The notes: generated by a model not told the origin, from the sequence alone. Shown: positions 34,288-46,898, numbered from the stretch's first letter. The stretch: DNA of 64,000 nt from Adiantum capillus-veneris (GCA_014529385.2 CM043944.1:55289768-55353767), one strand, 5' to 3'. Numbers and translations: made by a program.

Positions 34288-34356
<69 letters not shown>
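34288..34356. repeat. (CA)n microsatellite
   Basis: About 34 uninterrupted CA units precede the second copy of the AAGAAGAAGAGAGTT block. Confidence 0.95.
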
Positions 34357-34357
<1 letters not shown>

Positions 34358-34500
34358 GAAGAAGAGAGTTTTAACGTCGTAGGAAACTATCCCAAAAGAC
34401 GTTAAAGATTAGGCTAGATGTAGACTTACGTTAAATTAGATTTAGGTTTATTTTTAGTTAGATTTACGTTTATTTAGAATTACGCTTATTTACGTTAGAT
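34357..34500. repeat. Right copy of the direct duplication inside the CACTA element
   Basis: It matches 33631-33790 from AAGAAGAAGAGAGTT through GTTTATTTACG with scattered changes. Confidence 0.82.
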
Positions 34501-34774
34501 CGAGTCCACGCAAGAATTACTTACGGTTTAGGGTTTAGAGTTAGACGAACAGTGAAAAGATCTACTGTGAAAAGATGTTAAGATGCTGTGAAGTGCTACA
34601 ACTAGAGAAGAGGCAAAGGGGTTTTGTCCACTACATGCAGTATCATGTAGACGTGGGTGTGTAGATTTCTTGTACCCACAAATATAGGTATTGACCAATA
34701 AAGACGAGATTATAACCCGGTGGTTCTGATCTCCGTGCACCTCTAGACCGAGGTGTGCGGGGATTGGACATGAC

Positions 34775-34885
<111 letters not shown>

Positions 34886-34939
34886 ATGCCAATAGAATAT
34901 TAAATTTGTTGTCCAGGCTATAAGTTTTTTATCCTCATT

Positions 34940-35419
34940 ATGAGTAGTGACGAGGATGTGGGACCGTCCAACCGAAACACCTATCTCTCAACGAGGGTCT
35001 TATGTCCTTGTAATCAATGCAAGCATGCTGTGCGATGGACAAGACGTGTTTCTTTGCAGCACGTTCGCGAATTTGGCGAGTTCGATCCATCTATTATAGA
35101 TCGAGTTGTTGCGAATTATAACTCGTCGGACTCTGACGCTGGCCAACAAGCAGCAATCTTGCAACCCAATAGACGTGTTCGCAGGCGCTTTGGTCAAGCA
35201 GCATATGTGAGGCCACAAGATGTAGCCTCTGACAGCTCGGGGGATGATCATGCAGAGCATATTCCCAACGAGGCAATGTTTGAGCCCGAGATTGATGAAA
35301 TCACAACGGCATCAATGGAGGAGATCAGAGAAGATGCTCAATCAGAAGCCGCTGCGGTGGTGCCAGACGAGCATCAAGATGCTACTACTCTATATGGGGT
35401 GCATGTAGAGGAGCTATAA
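34940..35419 (+). pseudogene. CACTA TnpD-like N-terminal region (transposase-associated domain)
   Basis: This 159-codon frame has STRVLCPCNQCKHAVRW followed by VREFGEFDP, which resembles the CPC-x2-C pattern of the transposase-associated domain at the N-terminus of CACTA TnpD proteins. The rest is acidic and polar (SDSDAGQQ, SDSSGDDHAE). A few in-frame codons follow the TAA stop, then the catalytic transposase region expected next is absent. It is a remnant of the mobility gene, or part of a spliced first exon for the downstream gene. Confidence 0.55.
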
Positions 35420-35589
35420 AATGAAACAGAGGATATGTGTTTAAACGGAGAGCTCTATATAGATATAGGAAGTTATGCTGAGTTATGCGAGGATGAGAGA
35501 GAGATCTCTTAAAGCCACAAATATTGTATTTGAACAATTTTGCTCCGTGTTGTACCTTCCATGGTGTATAACGCTCTTTGTCACCGCAG

Positions 35590-36859
35590 CAGAGACAGTG
35601 GTACGTGGAGCATCATCGCTCTGGCGCATCATCGCGCGTTCCTACTCCATCCGCATCTCCCTCTCTTTCGGAGCATTCGGCGCGCACCGAAGCTTCGACG
35701 TCGACGAGACGAGCTTCACACTCGTCTAGACACCGGCGCTCTAGTGGTGGCGGTGGCGGTTGTTGTGGGGATTCCGCCACCGATGCCTCCACACCGCCTC
35801 GTGTTCGACGAGGCTCTTTACCCTCCCCTTCTTTGCCCGCCCCCACACCAGCCACAGCATCGCCATCTACACCAGGTTTTGCACGGCTGACTGTTCCTAG
35901 AAGCTACACACCTCTACCTACTCCGCCAGGAGCCACCCCACTCGACACTCCTCGCTTCGGGGCCCAGACGCCGGTGGAGACACCTGACGTCCGTACCCCC
36001 ATCGACACGCCGCTAGAGACCCCTGCCGGGACACCCAGGTTCACGCGTCACCGGCTAGAGGGCTTGTCTTACTCCATCGACTTCAGCGACGGCATCATCA
36101 TGGATGATGACGGCAAGAAGGTGATCTCGCACATGCGTGGTCTTTGCTCTCAGCTGTTTAGACACTACATACTAAAAAAATGGAGTGAAGTACCAAGTGA
36201 TTTAAAAAACAGAGTCATCAGCATACTTCATGATGAGTTTCCCGTTCCAACACGGGATCAGCGCTTGAATGAAGACCTGATGAAGATTCGAATGCGCGAA
36301 TACTGCAAACACAAGCGTTCCAAAGTGCAAAAAGCAATCAAGAATGGGTGGAACAGGCCAGATTGGCTGGCCAAAGAAGATTGGAAGAATGCGAAGAAAG
36401 CAGCGCGCAAGAATCCCGACAAGTGGAAGCAACAAAAGGATGCAGCCAGAGCGCGAGTAGAGGCAGGGAGCTCGCACCACTTGGGGAGCGGTGGATGGGC
36501 ATCATTTGAGGCCGATTTTGTAAGTGTTTTCACATTGCTCTTTATGTTCAATAGTTTAGGGTTTATAAGTTTTTTAATTCTAACATAATGAAACCTTTGT
36601 ATGTTTTGACAGTGGTCGATGACAGGACATGATCCCACACCGTACGAGCGCGAGTACGCAGGCAGGAAGGGCTTAAACGCCCTGATGGACATTCTCAGTT
36701 CTCGCTGCGGCATGGTTAGTATTAGGGTTTACTCTTTTTTATTTTTGTATTGTTTTATAAATGTCGTTATATGTTTATGCTTACTGAAAGCTATCTTATT
36801 GTCTTTTTTTGCAGAATCCGACAGATACGCCGCTTGGACGCGATGAGACGTCTGACTAG
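35590..36859 (+). CDS. CACTA TnpA-like protein (Transposase_24 type), three visible exons, 5' end unresolved
   Basis: Three exons join in phase: 35590-36519, 36613-36714 and 36815-36859 (stop TAG). The introns are 36520-36612 (GTAAGT...GACAG) and 36715-36814 (GTTAGT...TGCAG). The first exon lacks an ATG; its left edge fits an acceptor TTTGTCACCGCAG ending at 35589, so an upstream exon must supply the start. The N-terminal half is Ser/Pro/Thr-rich with TP repeats (TPIDTPLETPAGTPRF). The C-terminal half matches the plant En/Spm family: WSEVPSDLKNRVISIL, then WLAKEDWKNAKKAARKNPDK, and SSHHLGSGGWASFEADF. TnpA proteins bind the subterminal repeats. No stop or shift is seen within these exons. Confidence 0.78.
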
Positions 36860-37211
36860 ACGACGTCAGTTTAGCCGTAGCTAGATAGCATTAGTTTATG
36901 GTTTCTCATAGCTTATGTATCATGAGACGGATTTTATACGTCTTTTTGAACCATGTATATTATTACATTTGTCACCGCAGTTCCTTTTGCCAATCAATTC
37001 TTTATGCCTATGATGTTGTACAATTGTCATTATTACATTTGCCAATCAATTCATTTTGCCTATGATGTGTACAATTGTCAATTTTGCAAACAATGCGTCT
37101 TGTGGGTGACTATTTTGGGTCTATTATCTACCCTTGCACTTTTTTTAAAAAGTGAATCAAGTACAATATGGTTGATGGGTGGTAGGGCATTCAATGCCCT
37201 GCCACCAAAAA

Positions 37212-37459
37212 AAAATTCTCTCGAGCGTCGCTATAACCGTCGCTATTTATGGCCTTGTAGCGTCGCTATGAGCGTCGCTATAGTCCTCAGTGTAAACGTC
37301 GCTATAACCGTCGCTATGAGCGTCGCTATGCGCGTCTCTATATAGCGACGCTTATAGCGACGCATATAGCGACGCTCTCGTAGCGACGCCGGGGGTTATA
37401 AAAACCCAGTGTATTTCCGTCGCTAACAGCGTCACAAGAGCACACAACCTCTTGTAGTG
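37212..37459 (+). repeat. Right subterminal repeats and terminal inverted repeat of the CACTA element
   Basis: GCGTCGCTA and its complement occur more than ten times, many in head-to-head pairs, before the terminal CCTCTTGTAGTG. Confidence 0.92.
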
Positions 37460-37641
37460 ACATCCTCAACATCGCCTACATCTTCAGAACTAGGACGTAC
37501 ATCAATGCCCTGCACAATATTCCACATTTCCTTTGACACAAGAACGTGCTTCATCATATAAGCCCACATAAGGTAATTGTCCCCATCCAACCTGTCCTCA
37601 ACAGCAAATATCTTGAACACATTTGTGTTGTTGTCAGCCAT
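37460..37641 (-). pseudogene. Third copia gag, N-terminal part
   Basis: The minus-strand start at 37639-37641 opens MADNNTNVFKIFAVEDRLDG, then DNYLMWAYMMKHVLVSKEMW and IVQGIDVRP, a typical copia gag N-terminus. The frame is cut by the CACTA element after about 60 codons and resumes at 32761. Confidence 0.88.
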
Positions 37642-38329
37642 GGTAAATGCTACACCTGATGTGAAAACTACCCAAAAAGAGGAGAATTGGAGCGGGAACA
37701 ACACATGCTATATAGCACAAACCGTAGAAGACTGTAAGGCACCTGTTATGCAAAAAACGACACTGATAGAAATTCTCCACAAAATGACGAAATTGCCTGT
37801 CACACCTGCTTGTAGTGGAAAGGGAGCCTGAATAAAAAATCTGAGCAGACCGAGCTCTACGAGATTACCAAGCAAAATTAATCATATACAATTGATCATC
37901 ACACTTTGAACTTGGCAATTCATCCAATTTCACATCAATTTGCAATCAATTACAAGGCCAATTACGTGTGCACACACAAGCATAATCAAGCACTAATTGC
38001 TAATCAATGCACACACAATCTAACAAAAATTGGGCAGCATTTTGACGCAATTTTAGCAATGAAAAAACTGATCCATAATCATCATAACAACATCAAGCAA
38101 TCCAATGATTTTTATGAACCCAATTGGCACCAATTAAACCATAATTTGCACTAAAAAATGTGCACTTTGCCTACACATAGGCACACTAGTTGCACTTAGA
38201 TTTGCACTAATTTTTTGTGAAATTTATCTTTAATCAAACTTGCAAATCAAATAAAAAAATGAATGGGTTAATGCACTCACATTACCATAAGAATCCCATC
38301 GATTTCTCCACTCCAATTGATGATTACAC

Positions 38330-38361
<32 letters not shown>

Positions 38362-38845
38362 AGGCAACCGCTTCACCGCATTTCCACCTACAAGCACCAA
38401 TCACAAAGCATCATGTGTAGCATCATTTTCTTCAAATCAAACACATAATCATGAAGGCAAAACATCCAATTAGAGATTCATTCATGTGTAGCACCAAAAA
38501 CACAAAAGATTAGTGAGTAATTAGACATCAAAATTAGCATAAATCTCACATAATTACACGCTTTCTAATCACTCAAATCATGAAAAATTGATGAAATTGC
38601 AACCCGTAAGAGTGATGCTCAAGCCTCTAATTAGGCACATAAACATGTAAAACACTCCAATTGTTAGCGGATTAGTAGTAAATTAGTGATCAATTTGTGA
38701 AAATGAAGAGAAAACATGAAAATTACACACAACTTTTTTTAACAAAGTCTCATTACAAATCAACCATTCACCATCACCAATACCTAATCCTAATGAAAAT
38801 TATAAACTCAAACCATCACACGGGTGATCCTCTAGCTTTGGCGCT
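37642..38845 (-). other. Non-coding leader between LTR X and the copia gag
   Basis: About 1.2 kb without a supported gene. A (GT)n run lies at 38333-38361. It is either the leader of the X element or a mixture of X leader and copia 5' sequence; no junction is visible to me. Confidence 0.5.
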
Positions 38846-38867
38846 GGATCCCCGGTAGCGGCGCCAA
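38846..38867 (-). other. Primer binding site of element X (tRNA-Asp type)
   Basis: On the minus strand the sequence after the LTR is TTGGCGCCGCTACCGGGGA. It is one substitution from the TGGCGCCGTTGCCGGGGA type used by many plant Athila/Tat-lineage gypsy elements. Confidence 0.82.
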
Positions 38868-39649
38868 TGTTGGCGGTCATAGCATAGCGCACAACCCATC
38901 GACATAATGTCAATCCGGTGGATCGGAACCTGGCTAGTGCATGGATGCACCTAATGTGACGGAATGAGGACTCTTGGAAGAGGGGTAAAGCAAGAGAGGA
39001 GAAGAGGGAAATCCGATGAAGCAAGATCCATGCACACACACTCCCAATCTACAGTCTAACTATCTAATCATGCAGACAATGGTGTATCCCCTTGCTCTAA
39101 TTTCAAGCACACACACTCTAATCACACATTAAGCATACACAAAGAATCCTAATGAGAGAAATGTATGCAGCCCACGTAAACACATACTCTAATCTAGCAC
39201 ACATGTGAAGGAAGAATGCTCAAACAAGAGGGAAAACTTGAGAGAGAAGAGAAGATTAACACTAATCATACACCTTTAACACACATAAGCTTGACAGACA
39301 AGAGAAATTAGAGAGAACTTAGCTTCCATAATCCCAATGACCACTACATATGATGTGGAAGATCTAAGCTCCATAGCCACTCCTCTTCTTCTTCTCCACA
39401 CTCCCTCACACTCTCTTCTCTAAGAATGATCTTTCACATCTTGTAAATTGACTTATATACAAGGGCTTTTAAAAATGGGCGGCCGGTCAAAAAATGTATA
39501 ACATGCTGCAGGTATCTAGGCTCATCTAATCATCAATGTACAACTTGGAACCCACAGTGGAGCCCGTAAATACAAAAACTATATGCATACACATATGTGT
39601 CCACACCAATGGAAGCATAATGCATATCGTTGACGCTCGCCCGTCAACA
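38868..39649 (-). mobile_element. 5' LTR of element X (inverted relative to its partner)
   Basis: On the minus strand it reads TGTTGACGGGCGAGCGTCAACG to GACCGCCAACA. It matches 48192-48981 over its whole length. The primer binding site on its left shows it is the 5' LTR of a minus-strand segment. CTCTC at 39650-39654 is the complement of GAGAG beside the other LTR. Confidence 0.93.
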
Positions 39650-39654
39650 CTCTC

Positions 39655-40056
39655 AGCATCTTCGAAGGTGTGTGAGGTCTTGGGTCTGAGACCGTGAGGG
39701 AATTGATGTTGTGTTTGATAAGTATTTTTCTTAGTGCATGAAGTTTCCATCTTCATTGCACTAGCTAGTATTGAAGGAACCAAAGAATTGTATAGTAAAA
39801 TGTCTCTCTTGATGGGAGAAACCATAATACAAATCCGTTTGGAGGGGGACCGATCCGGTCCTCAACTGTTGTCAATTGCTTAATTTCTCTCTCTTTTGAA
39901 CTATTGTTCATGCTATCTAACTAGGTGTTATGCTTTTTGTTGCTCTCTCCACCCAAGCAGCTTGTTATTCTCATTAGGAAGCTATTCTAATGAAATGCTC
40001 ACTATGTCCATGCTATTTTCCACTACACACAAGTTACTAGACCATTAAATGTTACA
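39655..40056 (+). mobile_element. Outer part of the chromovirus Y LTR, displaced and inverted
   Basis: The reverse complement matches the first part of the right Y LTR (from 55172 to about 55385), starting TGTAACATTTAATGG. It carries about 200 extra bases (about 39772-39968) absent from the right LTR. CTAAT at 40057-40061 is the complement of ATTAG, the duplication beside the far end of Y at 56546-56550. It is therefore the missing outer end of the left Y LTR. Confidence 0.9.
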
Positions 40057-40061
40057 CTAAT

Positions 40062-40859
40062 CATCAACAAGGAGAAAAATATCAAACAGATTGATCACCA
40101 TCAAGAAAAAAAATACCAACCAAAACAAAAATTGCAAAGTCAAACCAAATTGGGCCATAAGTTGGGAAACTTGAGAGAAACTTCTCCAAATTGGGAAAGA
40201 AGTTCACTAGTGTGTTAGGACATACTATATGAACATGTATCCCAAGATTCACCCCAAAAGGATGCGAAACATGGGATCGTGATTCATGACCTTTTGCAAG
40301 CTTTTACGACCAAATGCATACCATCCGGTCCCAAATGTCAAGACTAGACTAACTTGAAAGTTTCGAGTCGTTTGAACTTTAGAAGCCTTTCCAACATTCC
40401 AAAACTCTTTAAGTCTAAGAAAATCACCAAAAAGTGGCATAAATTTCCAACCAGTGATCCAATTTCAAAAAGACAAGAACCAAAGCATGCTCTGTCAGAT
40501 GGTAGCACCAGAGTTTTAGTAAGTATTCCAACATGGATGGCATTCCATGACCCCTTGAATCAAAACTGACCTATACTCACATGACCTAGTGCATGTAGTT
40601 GTCTTAGATGCATAGGTGAGATTTGGTCAAGTTTGGACTTATTTTGATCAAGTTACGCTCATTTTTCATTTCATGGTCAAGTTTGCAATTTTTTTAACTT
40701 TCTCAAAAACCTTTTGGACAACTTATGGAGCTAATTGAAGGGATTTTTTATGACAAAATGCCTTACAGATGAGCAATAAAGCAGTGGAAAGCCCCCCCCA
40801 CCAGGTGATAAAAATCTCACATCTTAGAGGATTAGCAAAGATACCAACCAATATCTTTA
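40062..40859. other. Probable host flank of element Y, now inverted
   Basis: No gene is seen. At 40530-40554 the complement reads GGGGTCATGG followed by ATCCATGTT, a motif found three times in the right host flank of Y (56867, 57140 and 57251). This supports an original join between the two stretches. Confidence 0.6.
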
Positions 40860-42840
40860 TTGGAAGGTTTTCAAGTAGCGAACTACACTAAAGTGAAGAC
40901 AAACATATTCCCAAAAGAAATGTGGACTTTAGAGCAGCAAAGAGAGGTCATCGAGGGGTCTAGATGTTTACAAATGGACACCTTTTTTAGATTGCTGCCA
41001 TGGGGTACAAATTTTCAGAGTGCCCAGGAGTTGATGAGCTTGATTTTGTACAATGGCAAAGCTACATTGACGGACAAGGATGGGAAAATTGTGAAGGTTT
41101 GGATCACCACTGACCTAATCAACCAAGCACTCCATCTACCCCCTAGAAATCACAACTTTCTACTCAAGACAAGGAATCAACGATGACAAAGAATTCACCA
41201 AGCAGTAAGGTCATAAGTTTACTTATAAGGAATCGGTGTATTTAGAAACATAGCTCCCACTTTGATTGATATCTCAACATATCAAGGTACATAAGCCGCC
41301 AATGTACACATAGATAAATTTTCACATAGCATTAGTCATAGCCATGGGACTTTATGAGAAAAGATTAGTTTGTTGTTGCAACTTGGGGAATTACATCCTT
41401 GAAAATTTGGTCAAGGCCAACCTCCAAAGAAGTGAGAGGAAAAAATCATACATAAATGTAGGCAAGTGCTTACCAGGATAGCATTGAGTCCTGGGAATGA
41501 TCGACCAACTACCACCGGCTAGCTCACAAATTGAGCTTTTTTCACAAATCAAAGCATACGGTCCAGGAAGTAGTAGGTCCTTCTTTGGAACCAACAACAA
41601 AGAAGACATGTGGACAAAGCTCTAGAAAGCAGGCATCAAACAATGAAAAGGGAAAGATGGATATCAAGCTCAGTGGCAAGATACAACCCAAGAACAGAGA
41701 CACCTCGTTAGAATTCCAAACCATGGTGGATGAAGAACATGAGGATGAAGGGGATTCTTTTACCATAGCACTAGTGCGGATCAAGTGTAGATCAAGAGAT
41801 CTATGGAAGAGGCTCAGAGAATAAGAGAAGAACAAAGGCAACAACTTGCCAAAGAAAAGAGAAAGGTAGAGGCACTAGGTGAGGATGAAGATGATGAAGA
41901 GGAGGAAGATCAGGACAAGTGGCTAGAGCAAAGAAAGTTTGAAAGATTAGAAAAGATAAAGCATACAAGAGGAGGATAGTTGTGAATAAGGTGGAGCTTA
42001 CAAGACCCATACGGAAACACATCCACAAATGATGAAGCTGAAAAGCAAGAAAAAGTTAATGAGCAGCCACCTCAAGAGAAACCCATTGATGTAGACAAAG
42101 AGAAAGAGGAAACAAAAAATAAAGCCACCCAACAAGAATATAAAAAGTGGCAAGAAGACCAAGGGACAGGAGCCTGATAGGACGAAGCAATCTCTTACTA
42201 TTGAGAAAAATCAAGAGAAGAAAGAGGTATCCAAGGAGAAAGAGTGGGAGGCTGAACCTCTATCCAATGTAGTACATCATAAAGAGGGCCAGTATCTCAA
42301 AGATCAAGAGCTATCATTAAATATGGAGAAAAAAATTTCCTAGACTTTGAAATTGATGGCACTTAGAGCACATCAAACTACATTTCAAGTGTCAAAGAGC
42401 CATTACCAGCCTAAAAGAGTTGTATCTGAAGGATGCTCAAGTTGCAGCCACAATACTAGAAGAATACAATGAGAAGCTCCAATAGGAATTGGAAGAGCTC
42501 CATGGCAGTCATATCCATCTCAAATAAGCTTTAAAAGAAGAAAAAAAAAGAAAAGAAGAACCTCTACATGATCCCGCAAGAGCATATAGAGGAAAAGAGC
42601 CAAATGGAGGTAGAATGGAAAACACTTGAAGAAAAGATGGAAGTAGAGCAACAAAAGAATATGAAACTCAAGGAATCATACGGTGTGGTCAAAAACACAC
42701 TCACAGCTTTTTGCAATACAAGATGCACCTACCCCAGCTTCTGCAATGATTTTAAAAGAATTGAAGAATGCAAAATAAGAATTAGCTCAAGAAAAGTACA
42801 TAAAAGACACATGCTCCCTAAAACCTTCTAGCTTGAGTGA
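40860..42840 (+). pseudogene. Decayed gag-like region with a charged coiled-coil stretch
   Basis: The first frame (40860-41186) reads MWTLEQQREVIEGSRC and LMSLILYNGKATLTDKDGK, with IVKVWITTDLINQALHLPP. Similar-looking protein continues in shifted frames to about 41840. From about 41820 to 42840 the frames are very rich in Lys, Glu and Gln (for example EDEDDEEEEDQDKW and EEKSQMEVEWKTLEEKMEVE), suggesting a long coiled coil. The layout of a globular part followed by a charged coil could be gag-like, but I cannot name the family. Many stops show it is dead. Confidence 0.4.
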
Positions 42841-42849
42841 TGCTAGTGC

Positions 42850-43690
42850 ATTTTTTTTTCATTCTTTGGATGGCACTTAACTTTGTTGGTGGACAAGGTT
42901 TCCTACCATATGGACCGCACATTTGCCCCATTAGGAGCATTTAATTTACACCAAACATAGAAATTTTCCCTGACCAGGTAAGATTCACTTCTTCCAACCT
43001 AGAAAATTTTTTATCACAATCATTTATGTGATTTACCACAAACCTACGACATCCCTTGAGATCCAAAGCTTCATCTTTATCACTTTATTCACATCCTTTG
43101 ATAGGAAAATCATCAATGAAAGGCATCGTGATTTGACTAATAAGGTCACATAGACCTTACGCATCCCATTAATCATATGTGCAACCAAGTTTGTTGCTCC
43201 CTGCAGCAAGGTACACATTCTTACCAAACCTAAAGGTGTCCTCATTGTTGTCAAGTCTGTTTTTTCTATTGTAAGCTGAAATTGATCATACCTTGAGTAG
43301 AGACCCCCCATTGAGTAGATTGCTCTCCCTGAAAACGCCTCTAAAAAATCATCCACAATTGGACTTTTACCTACATTTCTAATTGTCACCTTGTTCATTG
43401 ATTACATATCTTGGATGAGGTGTAGAGCACCATTCTTCTTTGGAACTATGAACCACCTATTTGAGTATGCAGCACAAGAAGGCTCCAAAGTTCCCATTTT
43501 GATCTTTTCATTAAAAAGCTCTAATGACTTTGGCAAATAAGCCTTTGGAACCGGAATAGGTCGCAGATTCTAAGGCACATAAGGTATTGCAAAAATTACC
43601 ATAGGAGCTACAATAGTAGGATCAACACATCCTATCTCATGTGGCTCAAATGCAAAATCCTTACCACGCTAAAGGCCTTAAAAAAAATAA
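42850..43690 (-). pseudogene. Ty3/gypsy reverse transcriptase fragment, second copy of the FIDD-type clan
   Basis: On the minus strand the fragment runs from FAFEPHEIGCVDPTIVAPM through KIKMGTLEPSC, RWFIVPKKNGALH, NKVTIRNVGKSP and LTTMRTPLGLVRM. After a frameshift it continues with the segment after the catalytic motif, ending near MCGPYGRKPCPPTKLSAIQR. It is the same clan as 5196-6212, in the opposite orientation, and extends further downstream. Stops and shifts make it non-functional. Confidence 0.85.
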
Positions 43691-43896
43691 AATGATTTCT
43701 TTTCTTTCTTTCTTTGCTTCTCACGCATATTCCACACGCATCACACGCCCCACACACTCGGCGCTCGCGCGCATGTACACACGATTAGACACATTTAGAG
43801 CAGATACGGCCGAGAGTTAGGTTTTGCCAGATTTTGCCAGATTTGAGTCCGATTGTACGCATAAACCTCGATATATTCTAGTTTACATTCGACGAG
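43691..43896. other. Short leader before the large element X reading frame
   Basis: A CTTTC-rich stretch and GC-rich words (CACACGCATC, GGCGCTCGCGCGC) precede the first ATG at 43897. One side of the inferred inversion may join near here, but the breakpoint is not visible. Confidence 0.35.
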
Positions 43897-46800
43897 TTGA
43901 TGAGGTTTAGAGGCCTATCACACGCCGCACATATGATGGCCATGACCACTTCGTGCTCTGAGTACACATTGCTCACACTTGTAGGTGAGCACACAGGCCG
44001 GCCCTTTTACACGGACACATATGGACATTTCGTTGTCCAGTGCCGCGCCTCCTTTGGCCCCACACAGACCCTCCAGGTGGTGCGAGTCCTTCTCGACGAC
44101 ACGCGGGATGGCACATTTAGAGATGACTATCGCACCACGTATGTGGTCGACCATTTGATTAGGCTAGAGGAGATAGAGCTAGTACACGCAGATGATTGCC
44201 TTGAGGCCTTCAACCATCCTGTGCAGGTTACATTACAGCGGGTAGGTCCTCAAGTGATCTATATAGATAGTGCTCAGTGCATATATCGATTAGAGTGTTG
44301 CACTTCTAGTAGACGCCTATCCACAGATGTTGTGACACTAGTTGGCGAGCCTAAACACATATGCTACATGAGCACCACAGGCACTGAGATTTCCTTTTTG
44401 ACTTGTGGATTGCCATACGATCCTCGACTGACCCAGCGCCCTACTTCGAGTAGGAGTGCCTCACCTTCTTTAGACACAGTGCCACCACCCACATCACTCA
44501 CGAAACCACCACCAGGATTCTCCTCACCTAGACTTGATTTTCCGCCAAGCGTTTCGAGCTATCACGAGTCTAGAGTGATGTACATGGCGATTGCTAGCAC
44601 TTTGTGTACCACTTAGAGTGAGCCATAGATAGAGACCCAGAGCCTTCGAGACACGTACTTTAGAGAGTCTCAACCTCGACACCTTGCACCATCTAGAGAC
44701 CCATGCCAGCCTTTGATGACACAGATTAGAGAGCATATGAGAGAGTCTATGACGACCACATAACCCCAGTTGAGAGCACCAGAGGTAGGGCCCGTTAGAT
44801 CACCCATTGTAGATATCAGTGCCCCTAGACCACTGACCCCCACCCTTCAGACACTGTCTGAGACCAGAGAGACTAGGGATAGCATGAGAGATATAGATGG
44901 TCAGATCTTGCATATAGTAGGACGATCTCCACGAGGGGTTGCATATTATGTTGACACTTATGATCACCCCTTTGTGAGGCTAGCCACCCCGCAACGCATG
45001 ATGTCTACACCTAGGCAGATTGTGAGAGCCTAGCCTACCCACAGGCCGATAGAGCAGTTTTTATTGATGAGCTCGGAGAGCAGTATCTCTTGATTGAGAC
45101 CCTGGATTTTGATGACATTGAGCGAGCACACCCAGATGACAGCCTAGAAACACAGACACATCCTAGGCTAGTGGAGCTTCAAAGAGTTGAGCAGACCGTG
45201 ACCTATTTAGATGAGCTTGGTCGTAGGTACAGACGCCTGACGAGTGGTGGATCCAGAGATCCTTCAGCCCGCCTTCTTGCATATTTGATAGGAGATCCAC
45301 GTGAGCGAGTTTATATGGATGTCGATCATGCAGTATATGTTTTGACTATAGGTCTATCCTACTCCCCTCGACTTAGACATGATGATTTATGTTTACCCAT
45401 GACGACCATGCTAGCTCCATAGCTACCGAGAGCTCCAAGTCCTCGAGAGACACCACTAGAGAGATCACCTCCTAGGCTTCTTTTGTCACGTTGCATTCTA
45501 CCACCTTGGGAGATGCCAGATGAGGATGATAGTGTGCCACGAGAGATAGCTCCAGCACCTAGCCTGCCATAGGTAGAGCCCCTGAGACTAGAGCCCAGTC
45601 AAAGTATTGTTAGGGAGCCTACACCACCTACCACGCTTATCCATGACATTTCCAGCACACAACGAGAGATCTCATAGAGTCATAGAGTGAGTGACTCCGA
45701 TGGCTTTGTTATAGATGAGACCACTCCACAGATTCTAGCTGCCCTTGAGCATCCTTGTTTAGATCTGGCGACCTCACAGAGGCCCTTAGAGATAGCTGTC
45801 GAGCTAGAGCCATCTACGAGAGTAGATCCCCCTATGAGAGAAGATGCAGAGCTGACAACATCGCTATCCCACTCTTTTAGCTTGCATAGTGGTGTCATAG
45901 CCAGTGAGTCACAGAGAGAGCAGCCGCCACATATAGATGTTTCCCTAGTACCATCTACGAGTGCCGATTCACGATCAGATCACCCAATTGAGCGGAGACT
46001 AGCCACAAGCCGTACTTTTCTAGATCAGGTTCCTAGAGACCACATTACTGACACCACAAAGATAGAGGTTACACCACAGATACATGGACGTACATGGAAT
46101 AGAGTGACCTCTACTGACACCCTATGTAGGGATACGATAGAGCCTGCTAGACTTGTTTGGAGACCACGTACACAGGCATCTTAGCCATGTGTAGAGCCTT
46201 CTCTAGGCAGAGCCTCTGCGACGATGAGTAGTGCCACTGAGGAGCGACACACGATAGATCAGGCACGTAGCTCTCCACGTAGAGCTTCCAGGACAACCCA
46301 ACAGGTATTTGTTCCCCGTGACAAGATACATGCTAGATTTTTACCTTGTGATGACACGATCATATTTCTAAAGAGCCATATGACCGACGACGGACTTTCA
46401 CATGGTTGGCTCACATCTAGACGGTCACTTGAGGCACATGATTACTTTGAGGAACAAAGATATGTTTGGGTACCTAGGCCACAAGCGGTAGCACACCCAA
46501 CACATACAAGATCATACCCTAGAGCGAGACCTCCACGAGCGAGATGTCGAGAGATGAGACTACCCCTAGAGAGGTCGGTACCTTCACAGCAGATAGTATG
46601 TCCTAGAGCTAGATGCACACGTAGACATGCTAGGAGAGCTCAGACTGACATCCCTACGAGAGCACGAGCATTGCAGATTTGGCTACCGAAGAGCCTTCCA
46701 CAGACTATTCGAGTAGAGGCTGATGCCCACCCTATGACCATTCCTTGTGCTGTTGAGCAGACTTTACATATGGAGCTAGGTGTTAGCCAGCCCTTGACTA

Positions 46801-46898
46801 TTAGAGATCGAGCTAAGAGATTGCAGATCATGCTTCATGGTGAGAGCTCTCTCTTGACTCCTAGTTGCACGAGATTTGAGATTTGTACACATTGATAT
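43897..46898 (+). pseudogene. Large decayed reading frame of element X with two copies of an unfamiliar domain
   Basis: One long coding region of about 1,000 codons is implied. It is open in frame 1 to about 45033 and in frame 3 from about 45040 to 46898, broken by one frameshift and several stops, mostly TAG. Two segments of about 150 residues align: 43950-44440 and 44895-45385. Shared features are ILHIVG/LLTLVG, YVDTYDH/YTDTYGH, DFDDIERAHPDDSLE/RLEEIELVHADDCLE, an LQRV, and a closing LIGDP...LTIGLSYSPRL/LVGEP...LTCGLPYDPRL. The rest is rich in Arg, Ser, Thr and Pro. It lies between pol position and the 3' LTR, where Athila-type elements carry an extra ORF. I do not recognise it. Confidence 0.6.

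Noticed and set aside
34520-34545. Telomere-like GGTTTAGGGTTTAGAG
   Set aside because: Only about two units are present, common in plant DNA, and no array or chromosome-end context exists.
35613-35855. Minus-strand open frame opposite the CACTA gene
   Set aside because: It is a shadow of the GC-rich, Pro/Ser-rich plus-strand exon.
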